Origin: Streptacidiphilus anmyonensis
GTDB taxonomy: Bacteria > Actinomycetota > Actinomycetes > Streptomycetales > Streptomycetaceae
Direction: 5' to 3'
Assembly (NCBI RefSeq): GCF_000787855.1
Contig: NZ_BBPQ01000019.1
Coordinates: 8,990-72,989 of the forward strand
DNA: 64,000 nt
The position numbers were made by a program, and so were the translations under genes. The first letter of the stretch is position 1; the number at the start of each line of letters is the position of its first letter. The notes beneath the pieces were generated by a model. It saw nothing but the letters and a program-made list of their open reading frames with translations, had not been told where the DNA came from and did no database searches. Of the stretch, positions 25,475 to 34,556 are shown piece after piece.

Positions 25475-26542
25475 ATGCCCGTGACACCGCAGGACCCCAC
25501 CCCGCTGCCCCACCCTTACCGACCCCAGGACGACCAACCCCAGGACCACCACGCCCAGGACCACCAGGCCCAGGACGAGGCGCCGGGCACGGTCATCGGC
25601 GTCGACTTCGGCGGCACCAAGACCGAGGTCGCCCTCGCCGACTCCCGCGGGCGCCTGCTCGCCCGCGAACGGCTCGACACCCTCGCCGAGCGCGGCCCCG
25701 ACCAGACCCTCGCGCGCGCCGCCGACGCCGCCCGACGGCTGGCCCGCGAGTCGCGCGAGCGCCACGGCGTCGCCGTCGCCGCCTACGCCGCCGTCGCGCC
25801 GGGCATCGTCCAGGCCGACCGGATCCTGCTCACCCCCAACCTGCCCGGCTGGGAGCGGCTCGCCCTGTCGACGCGCCTGGCCGAGGAGTTGGACACCCCA
25901 TCGGTCGCCGTCGCCAACGACGTCCGGGCGGGCGCGCTCGCCGAGCTGCGCTTCGGGGCGCTGCGCGACGCCGACCCGGGTCTGTACGTGAGCCTCGGCA
26001 CCGGCATCGCGGCCGCGCTGACCGTGGGCGGGCAGGTCCTCGCCGGCGCGCACCAGGCGGCCGGGGAGATCGGCTACGTCAACCCCGGCGGCGCACCCGT
26101 GGACGCCGTCGCGGCCGGGCACGCGCCGCTGGAGGAGATCGTCGGCGGCAAGGGCCTCGGCGAACGGGCCGCCGAACTGCTGGGCCGCAGCGTCAGCGCC
26201 GCCGAACTGTTCCGCAGCACCGACCCCGACGCCCGCGACCTGGCCGAGCACGCGCTCACCGTGCTGGCCGTCACCCTCGCCAACCTCTGTGCCTTCGCCG
26301 ACCCGGCCCGGATCGTGCTGGGCGGCGGCATGATGGCCGCCGCCGAGGTGATCCTGCCCACCCTGGAGCGGCTGATCGCCGACGCCACCCCCTTCCCGCC
26401 CGAACTGCGGGCCGCCCGCTTCCGTCGCGACGCCTCGCTGCACGGCGCGGTCACGCTCGCGATCGACAGCCTCCACACGCACCGCCGCGAACGCGGCGGC
26501 GACCGACCGCGTCCCACCGCACCCCTGGGAGCCCTTCGATGA
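25475..26542 (+). CDS. ROK family sugar kinase (zinc motif missing)
   Basis: 355 residues from ATG 25475 with GAGGAA upstream. After a His/Gln/Asp-rich leader (residues about 12-37, encoded by a roughly 15-base tandem repeat) comes the phosphate loop VIGVDFGGTKTEVALAD, then NDVRAGALAELRFG with the catalytic Asp, SLGTGIAAAL, and VLGGGMM. The CxCGxxGCxE zinc motif of ROK kinases is replaced by GEIGYVNPGGAPVDAVAAGHAPLEE-like sequence without cysteines. The catalytic Asp is kept, so it may still phosphorylate a sugar or amino sugar. The stop overlaps the SIS gene start by 4 bases, which implies coupled translation. Confidence 0.85.
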   Translation: MPVTPQDPTPLPHPYRPQDDQPQDHHAQDHQAQDEAPGTVIGVDFGGTKTEVALADSRGRLLARERLDTLAERGPDQTLARAADAARRLARESRERHGVAVAAYAAVAPGIVQADRILLTPNLPGWERLALSTRLAEELDTPSVAVANDVRAGALAELRFGALRDADPGLYVSLGTGIAAALTVGGQVLAGAHQAAGEIGYVNPGGAPVDAVAAGHAPLEEIVGGKGLGERAAELLGRSVSAAELFRSTDPDARDLAEHALTVLAVTLANLCAFADPARIVLGGGMMAAAEVILPTLERLIADATPFPPELRAARFRRDASLHGAVTLAIDSLHTHRRERGGDRPRPTAPLGALR

Positions 26543-27612
26543 CGACCACGACGACCACCCGGCCCGCCGCCGTCCCCGGCGCCCGGATGGAGGCGGAGAT
26601 GCGCCAGCAACCGGAGGTGCTGGCCGCCCTGGTCGACCGCTGGCCGGCCCTGACCGCGCAGGTCGCCGCCCTGACGGACGGTGCTCCGCCGCTCGGCGTC
26701 GCCTTCCTCGCCCGCGGCTCCTCCGACCACGCGGCCCTGCTCGGCCGCTACGCCGTCGAACTGCGGACGGGCCTGCCCACGTGCCTGGTGGCGCCGAGCG
26801 TGGCGACCGCGTACGGCAGGGCGCCGGAGGGCTTCCAGGGCTGGCTGCTGGTCGCGCTCTCCCAGTCCGGCCGCACACCGGAGATCGTCGACCTGGCGCG
26901 CCGCTACGCCGACGCGGGCGCGCGGGTGGTCGCCGTGACCAACGACGGCGGATCCGCGCTGGCGGGCGCGGCTCATCTGTCGATCGCCCTGGAGGCGGGG
27001 CCCGAGGTCGCGGTCCCGGCGACGAAGACCGTCACGGGGCAGTTGCTCGCCCTGCTGGCCCTCGCCGCCGGGCTCGCGCCCGGCGGGTTCGGATCGGCCG
27101 GGCTCACGCAGGCTCAGGCCGCCGCCCTCCCGGACGCGGTGGCGCGCGTCCTCGCGGACGCGGAGAGCGCCGAGCGCGCCGCGGCGCTGCTCGCCGACCA
27201 CGACCGCCTGGCCGTCGTCGGGCGCGGCGCCTGCTACCCGGCGGCCCTGGAGAGCGCGCTGAAACTCCAGGAGACCACCGGCCTGATGGCGCACGGCTTC
27301 TCGACAGCGGACTTCCGCCACGGGCCGATCGCGGTCTGCGGTCCTGAGGCCCCGGCCCTCCTGCTCGCCGGCTCGGGCCCGGCGGACGCGGACACCCTCG
27401 ACCTCCGCGACGCCCTGGCCGCCCGTCGTGCCCCGATCCTGCTGGCCGGCGCCGCGCCCGAGGCCGACCTGCCCTGGCCCGCGCTCGGGCACCTCGGCGA
27501 CTGCGTCACGGCGACCGTGCGGGGCCAGCAGCTCGCCTTGGCGACCGCCCGCCGTCTCGGCATCGACCCGGACCGGCCGGCGGGGCTCAACAAGGTCACC
27601 ATGACCAGCTGA
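26539..27612 (+). CDS. SIS-domain aldose-ketose isomerase/deaminase (NagB-II/AgaS/FrlB type)
   Basis: 357 residues from ATG 26539, overlapping the kinase by 4 bases. Two SIS domains: the first has RGSSDHAALLGRY and SQSGRTPEIVDLARR (phosphosugar-binding serines), and the second has GRGACYPAALESALKLQETTGL then FSTADFRHGP. The protein ends GLNKVTMTS, as in GlmS-like isomerase domains, but it has no glutaminase domain. The N-terminal MEAEMRQQPEVLAALV matches glucosamine-6-phosphate deaminase II and fructosamine-6-phosphate deglycases. It should remove an amine from the phosphorylated substrate made by the ROK kinase. Confidence 0.85.
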   Translation: MTTTTTTRPAAVPGARMEAEMRQQPEVLAALVDRWPALTAQVAALTDGAPPLGVAFLARGSSDHAALLGRYAVELRTGLPTCLVAPSVATAYGRAPEGFQGWLLVALSQSGRTPEIVDLARRYADAGARVVAVTNDGGSALAGAAHLSIALEAGPEVAVPATKTVTGQLLALLALAAGLAPGGFGSAGLTQAQAAALPDAVARVLADAESAERAAALLADHDRLAVVGRGACYPAALESALKLQETTGLMAHGFSTADFRHGPIAVCGPEAPALLLAGSGPADADTLDLRDALAARRAPILLAGAAPEADLPWPALGHLGDCVTATVRGQQLALATARRLGIDPDRPAGLNKVTMTS

Positions 27613-27742
27613 CCCCCACCAGCCGACGCCCACCAGCTGCTCCCCGCGGCACGGTTCCGGAGCCGTCACGTCCATGACGCGGCGTCATTTCGATTGCGGC
27701 ACACGCGTCATGGCCGTGCGGAGCGACGGGGAGGGGGCGCTC

Positions 27743-28588
27743 ATGAGAGCTCCCGACAGCGTCGACCGCCGCTCCGCGCGGAGGGTCCTGCGGATCGCCG
27801 CGGCCGTGCTCGTGTGCGCGCTCGTGGGCTGGGCCGCCTACGGGTGGGCGCGGCGCTTCGCCGGAAGGGACTGGTACGAGGACCCGCACGGGCCGGTCTT
27901 CGTCTCCGCGGACGGCCGCACGCTGCTCTTCGCCTACGGTCCCGCCGAGATGAGCGGCGAGATGGCCTCCTGCTTCTCCCCGATCAGCTTCGACCTGTCG
28001 GTCCAGCCGCACGCGGCCTCCGTCGCCGTCCGCTTCCACGTCCACCAGGCTCCCGGCCAGACGCACGCCGACGGCTCCTGCTCCCAACCGGTCGGGTTCC
28101 CGCTGGCGCTCGGGCGGCCGCTCGGAGCCAGGACGCTGACCGACAGCCACGGACGCCCGCTGCCCGTCCTGGACGGGCAGCGGGTGCCGCAACTGAAGGA
28201 CCCGCGGCTGACCGAGCCCTTCGGCCCCATTCCCTGCGTCGTGCAGCAACGGGGGCAGGCGCCCGGATACTGCACGGGCCCGCTGGCGTTGTGGCACGGC
28301 TACACGGACAGCGCGCAGCGCGTCACGTGGGACTTCTACCAGCGCCCCGCGACGGGACCCGGCACCGCTCCCCCGAGGGCGTCCAACCCGCCGTCCCGCT
28401 GGCGCGCGGCGACGAACGGCGCGCCCGCCGACTGCTACACCCTGGGCGCGGACCTGTGGAGCCTGTGGTGGCGGCAGGGCGGCTACGAACTGACCCTTGT
28501 CCTCGCGTCGTCGGGCAGGCCGACGCCGGTCCCTTCGGACACGGCCGCCTGCGCGTCGCTCGCGAAGGAGACGGGCTTCGTCCGATGA
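27743..28588 (+). CDS. Membrane-anchored protein of unknown function (tandem paralogue 1)
   Basis: 281 residues from ATG 27743, preceded by GGGGAGGGGG. An arginine-rich start and one membrane helix (VLRIAAAVLVCALVGWAAYGWA) anchor an extracellular part with five or more cysteines. It shares VSADGR and PLGARTLTDSHGRPLPVLDGQ with the next gene (VSADGR, PLGARTLVDAHEGTPVTVFQG), so the pair looks like a diverged duplication. No known domain was recognised. An in-frame ATG 69 bases upstream is less likely because it has no ribosome site. Confidence 0.7.
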   Translation: MRAPDSVDRRSARRVLRIAAAVLVCALVGWAAYGWARRFAGRDWYEDPHGPVFVSADGRTLLFAYGPAEMSGEMASCFSPISFDLSVQPHAASVAVRFHVHQAPGQTHADGSCSQPVGFPLALGRPLGARTLTDSHGRPLPVLDGQRVPQLKDPRLTEPFGPIPCVVQQRGQAPGYCTGPLALWHGYTDSAQRVTWDFYQRPATGPGTAPPRASNPPSRWRAATNGAPADCYTLGADLWSLWWRQGGYELTLVLASSGRPTPVPSDTAACASLAKETGFVR

Positions 28589-29385
28589 GGCGCCACGCCG
28601 CCGCCCTCGCCACCCTCCTCGCCGTCGCGCTCAGCGCGCTGGGAGGCGTACTCGCCGCCCGCGCCACGCCGTCCGACGGCCTGGTCGCCACCCCCGTCGG
28701 CCCCGCGCTGGTCTCCGCGGACGGCCGCAGGGTGAGCGTCACCGAGACCGGGCAGTGCCTCGGCTCCGGCCTGTTGCGCGCCCGCGGGCGCGGTCCGACG
28801 GTGGTGCTCGACCTCCGAACCGTGCCGCACACCGGGCCCTGCGTCGGCGGCGCCCGACTGCTCGTCCGGCAGGTCGACCTCGCCGCGCCGCTCGGCGCCC
28901 GCACGCTCGTCGACGCGCACGAGGGCACACCGGTGACGGTCTTCCAGGGCGCGGACCTGCTGCGTCCCTGCACGCTCCCGGCCGGCTACCGGCTCGCGTA
29001 CGTCGCGCCCGGATACGCCCCGGGATACGCGCCCGGCGGTTCCGACGCGCAGTGGTCCCCGGCGGCGTCCACCCTCTTCACCGACGACGAGCGGGGCTCG
29101 CTGTGGCTTGTCGAGGAGTACGGGCGGCACTGGCCCGACGGCTGGCCGACCGACCTTCCGCTGGTCGCGGCGGACGGCCGGCTCGCCCGGGTGGGCCCGA
29201 ACGGCATCGCCTGGCAGCGGCGGGCACCTGACGGTGGGGCGCTCAGCCTCGCCCTTCTGTCCGACGCGGGGCTGCCCACCGCCTCCCTCGTCGCCGTGGC
29301 CGACAGCCTCCCGGTCGTCCCGCTCCCGACACCGGCTGGAAACCGGGCGCTCACAAGTCCTCCATGTGCGCGCCGTGTGCAGTAG
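28585..29385 (+). CDS. Secreted protein of unknown function (tandem paralogue 2)
   Basis: 266 residues from ATG 28585, which overlaps the previous stop by 4 bases (ATGA), so translation is coupled. A signal-like N-terminus (AAALATLLAVALSALGGVLAARA) precedes a mature part with cysteines at QCLGSG, GPCVGG and RPCTL. A repeated GYAPGYAPGG occurs near residue 150. It is related to the upstream gene over the VSADGR and PLGARTL segments. Function unknown. Confidence 0.7.
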   Translation: MRRHAAALATLLAVALSALGGVLAARATPSDGLVATPVGPALVSADGRRVSVTETGQCLGSGLLRARGRGPTVVLDLRTVPHTGPCVGGARLLVRQVDLAAPLGARTLVDAHEGTPVTVFQGADLLRPCTLPAGYRLAYVAPGYAPGYAPGGSDAQWSPAASTLFTDDERGSLWLVEEYGRHWPDGWPTDLPLVAADGRLARVGPNGIAWQRRAPDGGALSLALLSDAGLPTASLVAVADSLPVVPLPTPAGNRALTSPPCARRVQ

Positions 29386-29427
29386 GCTCAAGCCAACACT
29401 GCTCACGGCGGGCGCAAGGATGTTCAT

Positions 29428-29883
29428 ATGTCGGCTGCGGAACGCGCCAGGGAACAACTCGTCGGCTGGCCCGATCTGACGCTCGGTCAATCCTCTTGCG
29501 GGGTAGGCACCTCGCTCTCCTCGGGCGGGCGGGAGATCGTGCACTTCCACACCGGCCCGCAGACCGATGTGCAGTTGACCCCGGCCGCCATCGCACGGCT
29601 GGACGAACGCCTGCGCGAGTCCACGGCGGTCCGGCTCCACGCCGACTCCGGCTGGGTGACGGTGCTGGTGGAGTGCGACACCGACATCGACCTGCTCTCG
29701 ACGCTGGTCAGCGTCGCCCTCCAGGCCAACGCGGCGCAGCACCCCACTCTGGTGCCGACGCCGTGCAACTTCCAGCGCACGACGATCCTCCGCCCCGAGG
29801 GGCAGCAGCGGGCGTCCGAGCCCCGGCGCCTTCTCGACGGCCTCCGCCGCCGCGGCCTCATCCGCCCCCACCACGCGGCGTAG
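29428..29883 (+). CDS. Luciferase-domain (DUF5519) protein
   Basis: 151 residues from ATG 29428. Segments EIVHFHTGPQTDVQLTPAAIARL, then VRLHADSGWVTVLVECDTDIDLLSTLVSVALQAN match the small actinobacterial luciferase family proteins (DUF5519). They are not flavin monooxygenases, since no bacterial-luciferase barrel is present. Cytoplasmic by sequence. Role unknown. Confidence 0.7.
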   Translation: MSAAERAREQLVGWPDLTLGQSSCGVGTSLSSGGREIVHFHTGPQTDVQLTPAAIARLDERLRESTAVRLHADSGWVTVLVECDTDIDLLSTLVSVALQANAAQHPTLVPTPCNFQRTTILRPEGQQRASEPRRLLDGLRRRGLIRPHHAA

Positions 29884-30245
29884 CCCGCGTCATCGCGACG
29901 ACCCCTCCCCCTCGGGCGGAGAGGGCGACAGCCCTGACGGCGCACGCGCATGTCCGGGACCCTGACGAGCCGGGCCCCGAAGTCGCCCCGCCGGCATCAC
30001 TGATCCCGTCGGCATCCCTGATCGCGTCGGCATCCTCGATCCCACCATCGTCCGACCCGCCACCGTCCGACCCGTCGGCGTCTGACCGTCGGCGGGCAGC
30101 CGCCGTCCGGGCGCGCGCGACCCCGAGGGCAACAGTTCACCGACGTGACGCGAACTCGTCAGCCCTATGGCATCTGGCATGGAAAGCATGCACGCTGACA
30201 GGTAATCCGAGCATGCACAATCACCTCGCCCCGGGAGTGAAACCC
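29884..30245. other. Intergenic region with short tandem repeats
   Basis: About 360 bases without a gene. It carries three 18-base direct repeats (29992-30045, consensus CGGCATCNCTGATCNCGT) and a pair of GCATGCAC boxes about 25 bases apart (30186-30193 and 30211-30218) in the probable promoter zone of the phosphoesterase operon. Confidence 0.6.
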
Positions 30246-31148
30246 ATGCGTCCGAAGTCCCGCCTCGCCCTCGCCGCCGCCGTCACCGCGGCGACCGCCG
30301 GGATCGCCGCTCTCTCGCTCGCCCCGCAGGCCGGCGCGCAGGCCGCCGCGCCGAAGGCCCATGTGCACGCCCAGCTCGCCGCCTCCGCCCTGCCGACCTA
30401 CTCGCACGTCGTGGTCGTGATGGAGGAGAACCACGCGTACAACGAGATCATCGGCAGCAGCTCCGCGCCCTACATCAACTCCCTTGCCAACGGCGGCGCG
30501 CTGATGACGCAGTCGTTCGCCGTCACGCACCCGAGCGAGCCCAACTACATGGCGCTCTTCGCGGGCAGCACCTTCGGGCTCAGCTCCGACAAGTGTCCCG
30601 TCAACGAGGGCACCACCGCCAACCTCGGCTCCGAACTGCTGGGCGCGGGCGACACGTTCAAGGGCTACTCCGAGGGCCTGCCGAGCACCGGCTCGACGAC
30701 CTGCACCTCCGGCGCCTACGCGCGCAAGCACTCGCCGTGGATCAACTTCAGCAACGTCCCGAGCTCGGACTCGGTGGCGTTCAGCGCCTTCCCGTCCAGC
30801 TCCAACTACGCAAGCCTGCCGACGCTCTCGTTCGTCATCCCGAACCTGAACGACGACATGCACGACGGCACCGTCGCGCAGGGCGACACCTGGCTGAAGA
30901 ACAACATGTCCGCCTACGCCACCTGGGCCAAGGCCAACAACAGCCTCCTGGTCGTCACCTGGGACGAGGACGACTCCACCGAGAGCAACCAGATCGCCAC
31001 GATCTTCTCCGGCGCGAACGTCGTGACCGGCAAGTACAGCGAGAAGATCAACCACTACAACGTCCTCTCCACGCTGGAGCAGATGTACGGCCTGGCCAAG
31101 ACCGGCAGCGCCGCGAGCGCCACGCCCATCACCGACATCTGGGGCTGA
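30246..31148 (+). CDS. Secreted phosphoesterase (acid phosphatase/phospholipase C superfamily)
   Basis: 300 residues from ATG 30246 with GGGAG upstream. A signal peptide ([26 protein letters not shown]) is followed by the phosphoesterase core: [16 protein letters not shown] (metal-binding Glu-Asn), [25 protein letters not shown], and [19 protein letters not shown]. These match PF04185-type alkaline/acid phosphatases. It should release phosphate from organic esters outside the cell. It is followed after 3 bases by efeO, which suggests co-transcription with the iron-uptake genes. Confidence 0.85.
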   Translation: MRPKSRLALAAAVTAATAGIAALSLAPQAGAQAAAPKAHVHAQLAASALPTYSHVVVVMEENHAYNEIIGSSSAPYINSLANGGALMTQSFAVTHPSEPNYMALFAGSTFGLSSDKCPVNEGTTANLGSELLGAGDTFKGYSEGLPSTGSTTCTSGAYARKHSPWINFSNVPSSDSVAFSAFPSSSNYASLPTLSFVIPNLNDDMHDGTVAQGDTWLKNNMSAYATWAKANNSLLVVTWDEDDSTESNQIATIFSGANVVTGKYSEKINHYNVLSTLEQMYGLAKTGSAASATPITDIWG

Positions 31149-31151
31149 GCG

Positions 31152-32342
31152 TTGACCGCTCGTGCCCGGTTCCGCCGTCCGCTGCTCGCCGGGGCTCTGG
31201 CCCTGGCGGTGGCGGGCGGCGCCGTCGGTCTCACGCTCGCGCTCGACGGCTCCGCCGCGGCCGGGCCGGCGCCGCTCGCCGTGACCGTCGACAAGCACGC
31301 CTGCGGCGCGCCGCCGGCGCGGCTCCCGGCCGGTCCGGTCGACTTCGAGGTGCGCGACGCCGCGACGACCTTCGTCAGCGTCTACGTCACCGACCCGACC
31401 GGGGCCCGCGCGTACGCGGAGATCCGCTGGCTCGGCCCGAACCACTCGCTGCCCCTGTCCGCCTCGCTGGCCGCGGGGCGCTACGCGCTGCGTTGCGTCT
31501 TCTCCGACGGCCCCGTGCTGACCTCGTCCACCGTCGCCGTGAGCGGCTCGGCGACGGACACCGAGACCGGCTACCGGCCGATGAACAGCACCGAGTTGGA
31601 GCAGCCGGTCACCGCCTACCGCGCCTACGTCGCGGCCGCGCTGCCGCACCTGCTGGACGCGGCGCGCACTCTCGACGCCGACGTCGCCCGCGGCGACCTC
31701 GCCGCCGCGCGGACGGACTGGCTGCCGGCGCACCTCGCCTACGAGCGGCTCGGCGCCGCGTACAACTCCTTCGGCGACTTCGACGGCGACATCGACGGCC
31801 GCCCCGACGGACTTCCCGACGGCGTGGACGATCACGGCTGGACGGGTTTCCTCGCGATCGAGCACGCGCTGTGGCACGGCGCCCCCGCCGACAGGGTCCG
31901 GCCGCTGACGCAGAAGCTGGTCGCCGACGTCAACGGGCTGATCGCCGACTTCCCCAGCGAGGACATCGACTCCGAGGACCTGCCGCTGCGGGCGCACGAG
32001 ATCCTGGAGAACGCCCTGCAGTTCCAGCTCACCGGCCAGGAGGACCAGGGTTCCGGCACGACGCTGGCCACGCTCGACGCCAACGCGCAGGGCACCCAGG
32101 AGGTGGTGTCGCTGCTCGCCCCGCTGGTGCGCGAGCGCGACCCCGGGCTCGTCGAGACCCTCGACCAGGGCCTCGCCACGCTGCGCGGCCAACTCGCCGC
32201 CGCCCACGGCAGCGCGGCCGACTGGCCTGCCGCAGCCTCGCTCGACCGGGCCACCCGCGAGCGTCTCGACGGCACGCTGGGCGCGCTGCTGGAGCAGCTC
32301 GCCGCCCTGCCCAACCTTCTCAGCCCGAGGAACGGAGCCTGA
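31152..32342 (+). CDS. efeO: EfeO-like iron-uptake protein (cupredoxin plus M75/imelysin domain)
   Basis: 396 residues, start read as TTG 31152. It begins with a signal/anchor helix ([22 protein letters not shown]), then an N-terminal cupredoxin-like domain (about 40-135) and a C-terminal M75 domain with HxxE in [10 protein letters not shown] and IEHALWHG. The length and domain order are those of EfeO, which handles ferrous/ferric iron in the EfeUOB system at the outer face of the membrane. EfeU, the permease, is not encoded in this window next to it. The stop is two bases from the efeB start. Confidence 0.88.
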   Translation: MTARARFRRPLLAGALALAVAGGAVGLTLALDGSAAAGPAPLAVTVDKHACGAPPARLPAGPVDFEVRDAATTFVSVYVTDPTGARAYAEIRWLGPNHSLPLSASLAAGRYALRCVFSDGPVLTSSTVAVSGSATDTETGYRPMNSTELEQPVTAYRAYVAAALPHLLDAARTLDADVARGDLAAARTDWLPAHLAYERLGAAYNSFGDFDGDIDGRPDGLPDGVDDHGWTGFLAIEHALWHGAPADRVRPLTQKLVADVNGLIADFPSEDIDSEDLPLRAHEILENALQFQLTGQEDQGSGTTLATLDANAQGTQEVVSLLAPLVRERDPGLVETLDQGLATLRGQLAAAHGSAADWPAAASLDRATRERLDGTLGALLEQLAALPNLLSPRNGA

Positions 32343-32344
32343 CC

Positions 32345-33619
32345 ATGAGCGAACCCCAGCTCTCCCTCGGGCGACGGGGCTTCCTGCAACGGGCGACGGC
32401 GGGCGTGGTCGGCGCGGCGGCCCTGGGCGCGACCGCCGCGGACACCGCGCGCGCGGCCACGGCGGCGACGTCGTCCGGGCCCGTGCCGACGACCACCGGC
32501 TCGGGCCGGGTCATCGCCTTCGAGGGCCCGCACCAGTCCGGCATCCTCACCCCGCCGCAGGCGGCCGCGACCTTCGTCTCCTTCGACGTGATCGCCCCCG
32601 ACCGGGCGGCGCTGCGGGACCTCTTCGCCGTGCTGACCGACCGCGTCCGCCGCCTCACCGCGGGCGGCCCGGCCCCGGCCACCGACCTCGCCTCGGCGCC
32701 CTCCGACAGCGGCACGCTCGGTCCCGTGCTGCCCGCGGACGGACTGACCGTCACCGTCGGCGTGGGGGCCTCCCTCTTCGACGAGCAGCGCTACGGTCTC
32801 GGCGCGCGGCGGCCGGCCAAGCTGACGGCCATGCCGGTCTTCGCGGACGACGACATGGCCCACTCGACCGAACTGCACGGCGACCTCTCGCTCCAGCTGT
32901 GCGCGGACTCGCGCGACACCGTCGCCCACGCGCTGCGGGACATCGCCAAGCACACCCGCGGCGCGATCCAGGCCCGCTGGAAGATCGACGGCACCCACTC
33001 GGCCCCGCGCCCGAGCGGCGCGCCGCGCAACCACCTCGGCTTCAAGGACGGCATCGCCAACCCCGACACCACCAGCGGCGCCGTCACCGACGCGCTGGTG
33101 TGGACCCACGGCGGCCGCGACGGCGAGCCCGCGTGGACGGAGGGCGGCTCCTACCAGGTGATCCGCATCATCCGGATGCTCGTCGAGTTCTGGGACCGCG
33201 TCTCCCTGGACGAGCAGGAACGCATGATCGGCCGGCGCCGCGACTCCGGCGCTCCCCTGGACGGCTCCGCCGAGACCGACATCCCCGGCTACCAGGCGGA
33301 CCCCGCAGGCCTGTTCATCCCCATGGACGCGCACATCCGGCTGGCCAACCCCCGCACCAAGGCGACCGCCTCGCAGCAGATCCTGCGTCGCGGCTACAAC
33401 TACGAACGCGGCCTGGACACCGACGGCAACCTCGACCTCGGCCTCGTCTTCTGCTGCTACCAGCAGGACGTCTCCCGCCAGTTCGCCGCCGTCCAGGCCC
33501 GCCTCGCGGGCGAACCCCTCGTCGACTACATCTCCCCCACCGGCGGCGGTTACTTCTTCGCCCTCCCCGGCGTCCGCGGCCCCCACGACTCCTTCGCCTC
33601 GGGGCTGTTGGCCGAGTAG
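32345..33619 (+). CDS. efeB: EfeB, Tat-exported Dyp-type haem peroxidase
   Basis: 424 residues from ATG 32345. The twin-arginine signal [20 protein letters not shown] directs export by Tat. The Dyp fold has GFKDGIANP (GxxDG catalytic Asp), [41 protein letters not shown] and [11 protein letters not shown]. EfeB oxidises ferrous iron or haem-linked substrates with peroxide to feed EfeO/EfeU. It is last in the operon with the phosphoesterase and efeO and is followed by a hairpin. Confidence 0.92.
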   Translation: MSEPQLSLGRRGFLQRATAGVVGAAALGATAADTARAATAATSSGPVPTTTGSGRVIAFEGPHQSGILTPPQAAATFVSFDVIAPDRAALRDLFAVLTDRVRRLTAGGPAPATDLASAPSDSGTLGPVLPADGLTVTVGVGASLFDEQRYGLGARRPAKLTAMPVFADDDMAHSTELHGDLSLQLCADSRDTVAHALRDIAKHTRGAIQARWKIDGTHSAPRPSGAPRNHLGFKDGIANPDTTSGAVTDALVWTHGGRDGEPAWTEGGSYQVIRIIRMLVEFWDRVSLDEQERMIGRRRDSGAPLDGSAETDIPGYQADPAGLFIPMDAHIRLANPRTKATASQQILRRGYNYERGLDTDGNLDLGLVFCCYQQDVSRQFAAVQARLAGEPLVDYISPTGGGYFFALPGVRGPHDSFASGLLAE

Positions 33620-33622
33620 CCC

Positions 33623-33661
33623 TGCCGGGCGGATCGTTCGGTCCGGCCCTGCCGCCCGGCA
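33623..33661 (+). terminator. Hairpin after efeB
   Basis: TGCCGGGCGG (33623-33632) pairs perfectly with CCGCCCGGCA (33652-33661) around a 19-base loop, immediately after the efeB stop. Confidence 0.6.
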
Positions 33662-33779
33662 CGTGGGCCCGCCGCGAGTGACGTCTGTCATGCCTGATCC
33701 GTTATCAGCAGCGCTGGCACGGCGTCGCATCGGAACGAGATCATGGTCCCTCACGCACTGAGTCAACGGGGGAACGACG

Positions 33780-34505
33780 ATGTCGCCGCACGAGATCGAG
33801 CTGTACGCCTGCGCCGCCGCGGTGGTCACGGCGGGGCTGCGGACGCTGGTACTGGTGGGGCCGGCGGACGGTGCCCGAGCCGGGCGGACCGCGCGGGGCG
33901 GTGTGCAGCCGGGCGAGGTGGTCGCCGTCCTGCGGGCCGCACTCGCGCGACGACCGTGGGTCTCGCTCGGGCTGTTCGCGGTCATGGCCGTGATGGCGGT
34001 GGTCCAGTACGCCGCGCCCGCCGTGGTCGGCGACCTGATGCGGCAGCCGGGCGCGCTGTCCGACGGGCAGTGGTGGCGGGCCGGAACGGCGCTGCTGGTG
34101 CAGTCCTCGGGCCTGGCCCAGATCGCGTGCAACCTGCCCGCGCTGCTCGTGGTCGGCGTCGTCGCCGAGGCGGTCCTCGGCGGCTGGCGGACGGCGGGGG
34201 TCTTCCTCGTCTCGGGCGTCGCCGCGCAGACGGCCAGCCTGGCCGGTTGGGCGCCCCGCGGCGGCGGGGACTCCGTGGCGGTCTGCGGTCTGGTAGGCGC
34301 CCTGGCGGTCGTCTGCCTGCTGCGGGGCGCCGACTTCGGACGGACCTTCCAGGACAGCCCGCTGGTCCTGCTCGTCCCCGCCGCGGGCCTGGTCCTCTGC
34401 GCCCTCCGCAACAACCACGGCGTCGGCCTCGTCGCAGGCTGCCTTCTGGGCCTGCTGCTGAGCGTCCGCGGCCCCGTCGGCCTGCCCCGGCCCGCGGCGG
34501 CCTGA
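33780..34505 (+). CDS. Rhomboid-like membrane serine protease
   Basis: 241 residues from ATG 33780, six hydrophobic helices. Ser165 in GGGDSVAVCGLVGAL occupies the GxSx(4)GLxG position of rhomboids, and His213 in NNHGVGLVAGCLLG matches the catalytic His with its HxxGxxxG helix. The usual GASG is altered to GDSV. WWRAGTALLVQSS resembles the WR motif before helix 2. It probably cleaves membrane proteins within the bilayer, but activity depends on the altered motif. It is convergent with the DinB-type gene. Confidence 0.75.
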   Translation: MSPHEIELYACAAAVVTAGLRTLVLVGPADGARAGRTARGGVQPGEVVAVLRAALARRPWVSLGLFAVMAVMAVVQYAAPAVVGDLMRQPGALSDGQWWRAGTALLVQSSGLAQIACNLPALLVVGVVAEAVLGGWRTAGVFLVSGVAAQTASLAGWAPRGGGDSVAVCGLVGALAVVCLLRGADFGRTFQDSPLVLLVPAAGLVLCALRNNHGVGLVAGCLLGLLLSVRGPVGLPRPAAA

Positions 34506-34556
34506 GCGGGCGCCAGGTCAGAGCGGTCAGGCTCGCAAGTCCAGGCCGGGGCCGGT

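Noticed and set aside
30131-30156. A GTTCACC-type Pho box upstream of the phosphoesterase gene
   Set aside because: Only one unit fits; the second 11-base repeat needed for PhoP binding is not there.
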